Position numbers and translations under genes: made by a program. The notes under the pieces were generated by a model that saw nothing but the letters and a program-made list of their open reading frames with translations, searched no databases and was not told where the DNA came from. A stretch of DNA of 64,000 bases from Zonotrichia leucophrys gambelii. Its lineage: Eukaryota; Chordata; Aves; Passeriformes; Passerellidae. Within the stretch, counting starts at the first letter, position 1. Each line of letters starts with the position of its first letter. The stretch lies in the NCBI RefSeq assembly GCF_028769735.1, contig NC_088172.1:56823075-56887074 (forward strand). Direction: 5' to 3'. Positions 30,501-41,600 of the stretch are shown here, piece by piece.

Positions 30501-32450
30501 ATTATACCTATAGAGTCCAGTGGGTGAAAGTGGGTGTGTTTAAGTGTCATGGTTTGACTGATAATCAGTTTGCAGGTGTTGTAAAAAGGAAAACCCATAA
30601 ATGACCCAGTGCCCTCAAGATACACAATTGCCCTCACTCCATCTTTTGAGAGTTTTACTCTATCAGTAAGAGAGATCAGATGTGATTGTCTTAATGACAA
30701 AAACATAGATGACTAATGGTTAGAGGAGGAAAAAATATCAATAATGGGGGTTATTTAAGAAAATTGTTTGGTGTTTATCTTAAGTGTTTAACAGCCTTGT
30801 TCCTAAAATTATCCACCCCTTTGTTCCCTCAGGGGAATGTTGCTTTCATCCCAGTTTTCATATAGAACCTCCCACGTAGATGAGACGTGGCTGAAATAAG
30901 CAAAGCTTTCCTGCTAGGAATACCTCAGGAACTTCTTTTTCTTCCTTAAACCAGTGGATTGAGGAAGGGGGAGTTGTCAGTACAGTCTCTTATGTGGTGC
31001 TGGTACCTTTAATGTGTATTCGGTAGTATTTTTAGAAATGTTTTTCAGAAAAAAAAAATGCCCAAGTGCCTAAAGTTATGGGGGTTTTTTATTAAAATAG
31101 GTGTCCCTTATATGTAGTAGGTTGTATTTTATTAGGCATTTGACAACATGTTGTGAGCTGGCATAATTTTTAACCACAGGGACCTTGAAATAAAATCTTG
31201 CTGTGCAAGCTGAATGTGCCATTGAATCTTTTGCTCTGTCACCTCTGCATTAGTAAGTCAACAGGAAGAAAAATGTGCCAACACCTCAGTTGCCTGTGTG
31301 TCATTGCCCAAATCCATCTGCACCAGCCCCTGAAGCATCAGACTTGGTTATTACTACATTTTGTATGGAGTGCAAGTCACTCTTATGGGTGTGGGGGATT
31401 CTGCAAGGACTAAGGAAGTAATTCTCAGTCCTGTAGCTGTCCTGCATGACTCCTTCAATAATAGGAAAATGGACATGCTGAAACAGTAAACATACCTGTA
31501 AGGTGGGAAGCTGCCCCAGTCATGTGTATTTTTGTGTGCTATATACTTCTGACGTGTTTTGAAATGCCTGTTTAAGGACTTTCTAATCAAAGGCGATTAA
31601 ACAACATTTTTAAAAGGTAGAAATCCATACTTAGTGACTTAAAGCAGTGAAATGTGGTGGAGCAATATTTAATGAAGCTGCTATATAAATATTTTCTTCT
31701 TTTTTTTCTGTTGGCAAGTCTTGGCACGTATGAAAAATTGTGATGGTACTAACTACTGTCCACCTTGTGTGATGGTGTGTGTTCTGTTATGTAGTGTTTG
31801 TGGTTAGGTGAATGGGATTTGAGGAATGAAGCTCTTTCTCTTTATGGCATAAAGTAGTGGTGCCTGTATAAACGCCAGAAGGCAAATTGGTGAGGCAAAG
31901 AGCAGCTTGTGTTAGAGCTTCTTGCCTTACTCCTTTGTCCACACCCTGTAGTACAGAGTGTCTCTGACTGCACACAAATGACATCATGTGCAGCTTCCGT
32001 GTACGCCCAGAGTCCAAGGTGTAGCCAGGAGGAAATACATACTAGAGGTGGGCTCTGGGCTTGGTCCTGCAGAATGCTTCTGTTTTGTTTGGGTGTTTTG
32101 TGGCTGTGCTGGAGAGGGAGGAACGGTGCAGCCGAGCCTTCAGGTGGTGCTGTGTTCTTCTGGATCCGCTGTGATCCTGGCTCATGAGCCTGAGATGTGC
32201 AAGGACAGAGCTATCCTGCCAGCTGAGCACGATCCAGGACTCCTCTGTAAAGAGCACCCCGGGCCACTGTGGCAGTCAGCGTGGCTCATGTCATAAATTC
32301 TGACCCTTCTTCGGTTTTGTTACCTGTGTCGTTAGGTGATCACATACATCTGTGTGACTCGCAGTTTTCAATGAGCCACCTACAGACTTGTCAGCTACTG
32401 TCTGTGCCATCTTGTGGTGGCTGATCAGGTTACATCAAGATTCCCTTATA

Positions 32451-32490
32451 AAAACAAACAAACAAAAAACCAACCAAAACAAAACAACCC
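32451..32490. repeat. (AAAC)n-like simple repeat
   Basis: AAAACAAACAAACAAAAAACC and related units in MAP7 intron 1. Confidence 0.75.
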
Positions 32491-33123
32491 TGAAGTGAGG
32501 AAAAATAATGTACTTTTAAAATTATAGAGTGATTCCAGCTGGCAGTTTTTCTTTGGTAGCATTTTGAAATGGTGAGCACGCCCTGAACTGAGGTGGAAGT
32601 GGATGAAGTTTAAGGTGTCTCTCAGGTGAAATATCCGGCATGTTGCATAGTGGCATTTGCAGCTGTGAAGGATGAAACATTCAGATTGCAAAACTTGTGA
32701 GCAAGCATTGTGTTGTAAATGAGAAAATCCAGAATGCCAGCATATGAGGGAAATCAATTAACTAAAACTACCTGGGCTGTTTGGACTTTGCTCATTTTGT
32801 GAAGTGTATGTTAAAGGTTGGTGCTGTAAAACTAATGGTGTGGCACAGAATTTTCAGAATTTTGTTGCCCCATGCTTTCCACACAAACTAGAAATTCTCA
32901 TTTTTGCGTTTTCACATGTGGAAAAGAATGTTCCAACACCTGCCTGTAATTGTGGGTGTATGCATTCCTAATGCAAAAGGTATGTACTGCATAGGAAGGT
33001 GATTAAGGGGGTGGGGGGGCGGTGGCACACACGACACCCAGCACATGCAGATACAGAAGAGGACTCATCCTCATTGTTTTACGTTAGGCTGAAATTTTTA
33101 AACATGAATAAGCAGAACAGCTG

Positions 33124-33723
33124 AGCAAAAAGCAGGTTCATGCCTGGCGCCTTCCAGGCTTCTTTTCACTCAGTGCTCGTGTGCTTGTGCAACCGCAGCT
33201 CCATTCTCCCGCTGCCTGGAGAGGAGGAAGGAGCAGCCCCTGCTGCCGAGGAGCTCGCAGCTCTCCACAAGCGTGCAGGAGACAGCGTTCCCAAGGCCGG
33301 CTCGCTGCAGCTGAGGAGACAGCACTCATAGACCCTCCTTTGATTAGGATGTGTCCGTGTTGTCAGGGCAACTGTTAACAGCGGCGTATCATATTTTCTC
33401 CTCTTGTACTGCGTGCTGAATATTTTAGTGTGCTGTGGCTGGAAGAAGGTGCTGCTGCAAGGAACCTGGAGCTGTGGGCCGGGATCTGATTGAACAGGTT
33501 AAGACAGCAAAGAGCAGCATCCAAACCTATGTGCCTTTGATTAGGGCTTTTCTTCAAGGAGGGGAACGACTGCAAGCCTTTCCTGCCGACTAGATGTTGG
33601 TATTTGTCAGCTGTTTGCATACTGCTTATCCATAGGGGATCTGTTACAAGTGCTCAAATGAACAGACAGCGTTGCAGCTAGCAGCTAATCAGGGGCTGGA
33701 GTTTCTTACTTTTTTTTAATAAG
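33124..33723 (+). promoter_or_regulatory. MAP7: Possible alternative MAP7 promoter/leader region
   Basis: The 600 bp before the second N-terminal exon are richer in GC and CpG (especially 33140-33330) than the rest of the intron, and would hold the leader if 33741 starts transcripts of its own. The same stretch also ends in features of a splice acceptor: branch-point-like CTAAT at 33685-33689, a T-rich tract and AG at 33722-33723. Which reading is right cannot be decided from sequence. Confidence 0.45.
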
Positions 33724-33740
33724 CAAGAGGCAACAGCAGC

Positions 33741-33870
33741 ATGCCTGGTTCAACTGCTGCCCTCCGACAAGAGAGACTGAAGAAAACTGCCAGGCCAAGT
33801 CCCCCAGGTTTATTCACCATTAATGAAGAGGATGAGCAGCAAAAAAATGGGAATTCCACAAGACTGAAAG
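33741..33870 (+). CDS. MAP7: MAP7 second N-terminal exon (alternative first or cassette exon)
   Basis: Opens MPGSTAALRQERLKK and continues through TARPSPPGLFTINEEDEQQK to NGNSTRLK, 43 codons plus one base, then donor AG|GTACGT. The ATG has A at -3, and a stop (TAA 33720-33722) lies in frame just upstream. The exit phase (1) is the same as that of exon 1 at 23158, so both can join the same MAP7 exon 2. If the AG at 33722-33723 is used as acceptor, the exon is 33724-33870 (147 nt, phase 1 to 1) and would add 49 codons in frame. The peptide is charged, with the polar, coding-like composition of a real exon. The link to MAP7 is from position and phase. I believe mammalian MAP7 has alternative N-termini but could not check the match. 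Confidence 0.75.
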
Positions 33871-36800
33871 GTACGTTGCTGTTCTGCAGTGCAATCAGGG
33901 CTGCCTGAGGGATACGCTGCACAGCAGGCACAGCAGTGTTTTATTAGCTCTTCTGTGTGTTACAGAGAGTCTGTAAGTGACTGATGCAGTTTGGCACTCA
34001 CAAATGTGCTGTGCGTGATAGGTGTGTTTAAATCCCCTGGCTTGTTATGCAATCGGCTGCTTTGGCTCTCAAGAAAACAATACTTTTTAGTTATTAATCA
34101 CATTTCTTCTGGTAGGGATAATGGTCCTGCATCTGAAATATATGGGTGAGCTTCTGTGTGTTTACTTTGACTTTGTTTACAGTCTGGGTAAATAACTGTT
34201 AAAAAGAAGGGTAGGCTTGGAGAGTACAGAATGCAGTGCCTGCCTGTTACAGAAGACAGCTTTGCCAAAGACAATGTGAAACTGTCTATACTTCCACTCG
34301 TGTGCGGGAGGGGCAGTGTGCCTTTGGCAGAGCATAAAAAAATACACATTGTTCTAACATGCTGACTTTTTGTCTGACAACAAAACAAAACAGACAGAAA
34401 ATACAAACCCAACAAACTGTTAAAGAAAAATATTTATGGTGCTTAGGGTAGATAAGCAGTGGTGGCAGAGGGATGCTGATGGCCATTGATTTATAGCAGG
34501 TCTGTCAAACCTGTGTAGCCACTGTCTGCCTTGTATAATTTATTTCCTATTTCCTATATGGATCCTAGTATTTAAACTCTCTTAGTCTGTTAGTCTGTCA
34601 GGGATTCTGCTACTTACAGTTGTGAGTAATTTTATTTTTTTTTGTCTTCGAGTGGTTCTATGTGTATGAGCACTCCTTTTGGGGGGGCGGAGGAAAGGGG
34701 TGGATTGTACCAGTTTTTGTTTACAAAACAAATGTTAGTTTGTAGCCTCAAGACACTGTTTAAATTTCAGTTATTACCATTCTACCATGTAACAGGAGAG
34801 CCTAGAAAGCATTTAAATAGCAAATTTATAGCATGTGTATTTATTAGAACTGAATAATTTACAGCTAACTGATTATTTTCTTTTTCTGAAGGAAAAAGAT
34901 AGCTAGCTTGGTAGCTTTTACAAACAATTTCAGAACTTGGGTCTTGTTTGTTGGGGTTTTTTGAGTTTGCAGCTTGTACTTTTTTTTTCTCAGAATAGTA
35001 AAAGACTTAACTGCTTAGAGCTTCATGATAAAATATATATTGCTAGTCATTGTAATATGCCTGTTGTGTTAGGATCTTCTGTTTGCACTTACCAGCTCTT
35101 CTGTGTATTTGAAACTGCCCATATAAAATGGAGATCCAAACTCTAGCGTGAGGTTATTGAATTCTTAATGTTTTAAGAAGCATATTACTTTCCTTTATCA
35201 CCCACTGGATGGCTTCCAGAGTCAACAGTGCATAAAGCTAAAAATCAATAATTTGCCTGGTTTTGTTCAATGGCGCTGCTAGTTTCCCAAGACTTTGTTG
35301 ACTTAGCTACTCTTTTCTACTTGCAGGAGTTACACATATGTGCTTATCCTTTGTCTCTCTTGTTTTAACTGAGATTTGATTTTTGATTATTCCTTTATTT
35401 TCTCTTGTTGCTGTGAAATGTCAGCAGATGTGTGTGAGCAGTAGCACAGATAGCAAGCAAACAAGTTCATGCAGTTTTAAGAAGATAAAAAATTTGTCAG
35501 CTTACCTTGACTGCTCCTGGTGAGAAATAATATAGGAAATGGTACAAAATATGCTGCAACGATATTAATTTGCTTTTCATTTTACTAGATATTTAAAATA
35601 GCTCATAGTGTCTCTAGAACAGTGCACCACTTGCACAGTGATACCTGTGTCTGTACATCTGAATGTTATCAGTCATTAGGTGGGTTAGGCTGGAATGCCT
35701 GGTAATGAAGAATGCATGTACTCAGGGTGCTGTTCTTCTCACCTGGTACCAAGAAAGGTCACTCCTGAGCAACTCTGACTGGGTGATGGACCCACATGGG
35801 GCTTTGGTGAATCTTTAGTGCCTATTTTCTCTTGCTTCTTTACAGGGTTTGCCTTTCTTAGTTCTTTACCGGTTGTTTTTGCTCAGCAAGCACCTGCAGC
35901 TACTGAGATGTTTATTTATGTTTTTTTCTCTCTAGCACATTTTAAGTCAGGGTCATCTTTGTGGGAGATGGGCTAAATGTTGTCTTCATCTGCAGTTTCT
36001 GTTATCATGCTAGACCTGTCTTTGTACAGCAGTTTAAAACCCAAGAGTCCTTTAATGGATCTGATACTCCAAAGAAGTTCCTTCCTCCATTAAGTGTATT
36101 TCAATATCATCACAAGATTTAAAATAGTCAATATTTTAATATTTCAGGTCTTCTCAGACTACTAAGGCTTGATTATACTTTTTATGAGAGTTATTTTATT
36201 TCGGAAACAAATATTTATGTGGATCTTAAAGTGGCTGGCCTTTGTGTTTTCTGTAAATTGATTTTAGTACTGGCCATTCCTTTCCTTGTCTGGCTGCCTG
36301 CATTGTAATTGGAGGAGTCTGGTAGGCAAAATGAGTTTGTTTCTCCAGTGAAAACAAATAATGACAATGCTGGAGATATTAAAAGTGTGCGGTGACCTTT
36401 ATAGCCATGTGCTCCTGATCTTTCCTTTGCTTTGATGTGAACCGTATTTACTGCTTTTTCAACAAATATTTTAACTTCCCTTCCTCCTCTTGGCTTTGGG
36501 ACAAGGCCTGCATATTTGTTATGTATCTGTATGGCACCCATTATTTCAGGGTCTTGAGTTCCTATTGTGTAGTAGAAGAGTGCAAATAAAAATTACTTTG
36601 AATAACCTTTTTTACCTTTCTTAACAGTATTTATTCTCCTTTCCTGTTATAACATTCAGGAATTTTGCTACATAGTGCACTCTTCAAATACAATTTCTAT
36701 GGGTTTACAGAAGCTTATTCTGCACTCGAATTGGTTTTTGGTTTAGTTACCAGCTTTCCTAAAGTTCTGCAGCTATATTCACAAAAAAACAGGCAAAACA

Positions 36801-38337
36801 GGAAGAGAACCACACACTTAACAGACTCAATGTTTCCTTAAAGCTTGTGTAGTTAAACAGATATTGTTTCTGTGACTGAAGAGAATGTGTGTATGTGGTT
36901 CTGTACATAAATCACAAATACATGACTTTGAGTAGATTAGTGTTTAATTACAGGTGTCCATCCTGTGTGTGTGAACTTCAGCTTCAGCCATTCCTTGAAT
37001 TCACGCACAAGCAATTCAATCTGCCTTAGAGGATTTCCCTCCTCTGCTTTGTTAATTTTGTGCTCCTTGGATGTAGTCTTAAAACCTTACTCAATTTTAT
37101 GAAATTTTGAAGTGATGCTTCCTCTCCTTCCTCTTAGGAGGAGGACCTTCTCAACTGTTGATAATGTTTTTCTAAAACTATCACTTGACAAGGCTGGAAA
37201 AGCAATGCTCATGTTTCTGGGTTATGGATTTGAATACTTAATAACTGAAATAATTATGACATTTGTGACAAATTAGTGAAAAGTCTCAATCTAGCAATGG
37301 AATCCTTCACCATCCTGCTTATTTAAAACTGATCAAGGGAGGGTACTTCTAATCTACTGAGTGAGTATTGCTAATACAAAGCTGGACATACCTGCCTTAG
37401 CTTTCTGAACAGTAGCACTGATTCTTTGTCATCTTGAAAACAAGAGAAGGGCTTTTTTCAGTCCTTTGGTGAATGACAGTGATGTCAGTGATCACCAGCA
37501 GATTTTGCAACTGTTCTGTGGCTGGTAGTGTTTGTGCATACTGCTCATTTCAGATGAAAGATTTGTTCTTCCAGAGACATGGAGGAGATGTCTTATATCA
37601 TGACTGGGTGCTTAGTTGCCATGTTCTCTGTGTGTTAGTGAAACACCTATTTCTTTTTAGACTCAGATTTTCTAACTTTTAGTTCGTTCGTTGTCTGTTG
37701 CTGTGTGTCTATACCCAAAGCAGACTTAAAATGTCTGAAAGAAAAGGGAACTTGGCATCTTCAAGTGCATTAAACTGATAGTCCTGGAAACTGAAACTGT
37801 ATACTTACAAAACAGGTATTGCATGGGGTGTGGAAGTGTAATTTTATCCCACGCTGCAGAGTCTGTGCCTCAGGCAGGATCCAGCATGACAGTGGAGTCT
37901 CTGGCTTTCACCACACTTTAAACCAGCAAAACTGCCTGGGATGGTGGCTCTCAATGGGGCCTCTTGATGCTGGTCAGGACACTGACCTCCAGTTTGTTTG
38001 GGACAAAAAATGGTGAGCAGTTGTTAAAGGCTGATGAACTGGCTTACCAAAATCAAGTACTGGAGGTTTTTCTGACAATATATAGCCCTATCTTGCCCAT
38101 CTGCATTTGAGGCAAAGTGAGTGAAAGGAGTGGATGGAAGGAAGGAAAGGAAGCAGTTCTCATTTCAATGTTGGTTGTGTAAAGGGGCAGGGCTGAGAAC
38201 CCAGACAGTGTGGTCTGGTGTCCTGCACCTTCCACTGAATTCTGCTGATGTGTCTGCACTTCCTTTCTTTCTGCTAGCTAAGGCCAGGAGAAGAGGGGTC
38301 CAAAAGTATCTTTGATTCTTCTGGACATTTATTTGCA
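33871..38337 (+). other. MAP7: MAP7 intron, second part
   Basis: AT-rich intronic sequence after the GTACGT donor. No exon, RNA gene or transposon recognised; open frames are short and unsupported. Confidence 0.65.
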
Positions 38338-38690
38338 GAATCACAGAAAAGGTTGAGTTGGAAGGGATCCACAAGGATCATTGAGTCCAGCTCTTGGCCC
38401 ATCACAGGACCATCCCTGAGAATCACACCATGCGCCCAAGAGTATTGTCCAAACATTTCTCAAACTCCGTTAGGATTGGTGCTGTGACCACTTCCCTGGG
38501 GAGCCTGTTCCAGTGCCCAGCCATCATCTGGGTGAAGAACCTTTTCCTGATATCCAACCTAAACCTCCTCTGACACAACTTCAGGCCGTTCCCTCAAGTC
38601 CTGTAACTGGTCAGCACAGAAATCAGAGTCTGCCTCTCCTCTTCCCCTCACAAGGCAGTTGTAGATTGCAATGAGGTCTTTTGAAATGCC
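38338..38690 (-). mobile_element. CR1 LINE, 3' end fragment
   Basis: About 350 bp in reverse orientation. It starts at the element's 3' end (AGAATCACAGAAAAGGTTGA, GGAAGGGATCC) and runs through the typical blocks CCACTTCCCTGGGGAGCCTG, TTCCAGTGCCCA, GAAGAACCTTTTCCTGATAT and AACCTAAACCTCC to GCAATGAGGTCTTTT. These are recognisable as the avian CR1 3' coding end and UTR. It is 5'-truncated, as most CR1 copies are. Confidence 0.94.
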
Positions 38691-41600
38691 TCTCAAAGTG
38701 TCTGGGAGGTACATTCTTTAAAAAGCCCTACATTCATTGTTTACAGTGTAGCTGTTGGGGAGACAAAATGAACTGGTGTTTTTTTCAGCAAACTGCTGCC
38801 TCTGATTATAGGGAGTCCCCATTCACGGCTGTAGGTGCTAGGTAGCAGGAAGCATCATATTTGTAACCATGACAAAGAGATCCTAGCATGAAGAAATTTA
38901 TAAGCAGTAAAGGAAAGAGACTATGCTGGAAGTCTGGGGGATAGCAGGGAATGTGTCTACAGACCAGTAGAGCAAATCTGATTTGTTCAGTCCCTCTGGC
39001 TTTCAGAGTGAAAGTCCAAGGTCTGAGGACTTGGCTTGTATTGTAACACAGCCTGTTCATCAAAGTGTGTGCTGGGATTACTGACAGTGCTTATCTGTGC
39101 TGGGTGAGAATCATCTTACACTTTTAGCTCAGCCCCATGAGAAGAGGCTTCTACTGCTGATTGTGGGAGGATTTTGTTCAGTTCTTTTGGTGACTGCTTT
39201 TTTGGGGGGAAACAGCCTGTGGTCTGTTCGTGTGCTCAGGGAGCATACTTGACATTGAGTGCATTGATGACAAAAGTAAAAAAAAAGTATGATGTTGATA
39301 GTTTTGAAAGTTTAAGTTATTTGTTAAGGTGCACTCAGTTGAACTTGGCATGTGAACTAGGATAACCCCTTCTAAAGAAAGACTGAATTTTGCAAAATAG
39401 CTTTTGTTAGTAAATGCAGTTATTTCATCCAAGGTCTAAATGATAACACAGTGTTCAGCAGAACTGTCCTGGGGAGAATAGGATGCAACATTTGGCTACT
39501 GTACTTGCAGGACAGGATGCTTTTTGAAGTTGCAAAAAGATATGTGTTCAGTTTATTTGAGATAATTCTCAAGAAAGCTTTTGTGTAAGAAACACCACTC
39601 ATGAAAGATGGACAACAAGCAGTGGAGTTTTCCCCTATTCACTATTACCTCTGTGAAAGTCATGACTTTTAAAACCTGGAATTTGGTGTATAATTCTGTG
39701 TGGAAAATAAGTGCAAAGGGAATATGGTTTCATGGCCATTTCTTATGGGGAAAAAGAGAAACCTGGAAAGTGATAGATCTGCCCAAGAATCCTGAAATTC
39801 TCTGAGGTCTTGTTGCATTCTTTTTTCCCTGAAAATATGCCAATAAGACTATTTCAAGGACTTTATATAGTAACATAATGTTGGAATAAGTTGACAGCAA
39901 GAAGAAATGGATTCCTGTGTCCCATGACACGCACCTAGGTAGTACCATGTTTTTATTTTGCAGAGAAAAATTGAGGCAATAGCTAACCTCATGTTTTTAA
40001 AACAAATATGTTGCACTTCTATCACCTGATGTTTTTGTGATTATGATTTTGTCAAGAGCCTTGGTGCTCTTGCTGCTGTTTGCAAAGCTTGCTCAGAAAC
40101 TGCTGTATCTGTTCACTCCCTCTAAGCTGGCTTTGTACCCAGGGATGTAGCAGTCTGAATTTATTTTTAAGGGAAAAGCTTTTGCTTGCCATGTTGAACT
40201 CCAGAGAAATTAATGAGCACTGGCCTAGAGCATTGCTTGTGGCCATGAGTGGTGATGGAGCTCTATGTATTACCAGGATCAGCTGATTCAGTGGGAGTAC
40301 ATAATTTTTCTTCCTACACAGGCTCACATGTGTGCCTTCTTTGCTTTCTTATCTACCTACAGAATAATTTTTGTGCCTTTTTAATTTTTTCTGGCTTCTT
40401 TAGATTCAATCTGTACTTTACAACTGGAGACCTTGTTTTTCTGTTATTTGAGAATTAGGAGTTCTGAATGACAGCATCTCCTAAGAGTCTTGTGGCATTA
40501 TCAGAGGTCTCTTCAGAAGTGATTTGTGGATGTGGGATTTTTTGTTTGTTTACTGAGACATGCCATGGTATTATTTAATCTAGTCTACCCAACCTTAGAC
40601 CACAACAGTAATATTCCAGAACAAATGCCACAGTGATTGATGCAATTTGCTCTGTTTTAGTGAACTGCCTTCAGTCACTGAAGGTGCATCTGACAGTGCA
40701 TTGTTTTTGCAGCCAAGCACTGCTTGTAACTCACGAGTTTTAGATGCATTGAGTTGAAGCATGGTTAGAGTGGGCACTGATGTCTATGGGTCAGATTTGT
40801 ATAATGAATGTAAGAGAAACTAAGAGCCAATGTTTAATAAACAAAAATGCAGATGAAGTATCAGAAATTAAATCAGGGAGTATTCTAAAACTTGGACTTC
40901 AAAAACTTGCTGCTTGAAGTAAATTTTTTTTCTTTTTCAGCAGACTGGAATCACATTTACTAAATTCTGCATAAAACTCACATTGATTTATAGGTCTAAC
41001 CATGAAACCCATAACTGAATTGTCCCAAGCCCCATCTTAGTGTGTAGCTGTCGCCTTAACTGCTTAGGTTCAAGGGAGGAATGATTAGGGGTAACATGCA
41101 GATGGTATAAATTTTCATAAATTTTCTTTTTATGCTGGCAGTTTCAGAGGAGAGCCACTTGAATGCTAGCTTCACTTTCTCTTTTAAATGATTAACTTGC
41201 TGATAATGGCTAGAGTAAACAAAGTTCCAGAAGGCAGGTCACTGCAGCTTAACCTGGATGCAGGTTTCTCCAGAGAGCAGAACTGTGTCCCTGTTGTAGT
41301 GGAGGAGACAAGGGGTTTGGAGCAGACTGTACCAGTGGAAAACTGAACTGCTTTGTCAGTACTGGCACAGGCCTGTAGCTGTACTCTGTGTTTTTCTCCT
41401 GGAGAACTCTGAGTTGTTTCGAAGTAGATGAATACCTTCTCTAGCTTCAATGGGGTGGTGGTACAAGATTGCTTTTTATTGTCCATTGAAGTTTTTGTTC
41501 TGTTTTATTCTGGACAAATAGATTTTCATCCAGTTACTTCAGATTTGTTGAAGCCTAGTTTTGCTCTTCAGCTCTCTGGAGGAAACATAGTTTTCTCAGG

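Larger units (their letters stand above)
23159..33123 (+). other. MAP7: MAP7 intron 1, first part
   Basis: Starts in the CpG island and becomes AT-rich after about 23.9 kb. It holds a GC/CpG-rich patch at 26080-26440, low-complexity A/C sequence at 26911-27090 and 32451-32490, and a GCT repeat at 27498-27520. No exon, RNA gene or known transposon was recognised. Confidence 0.65.
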
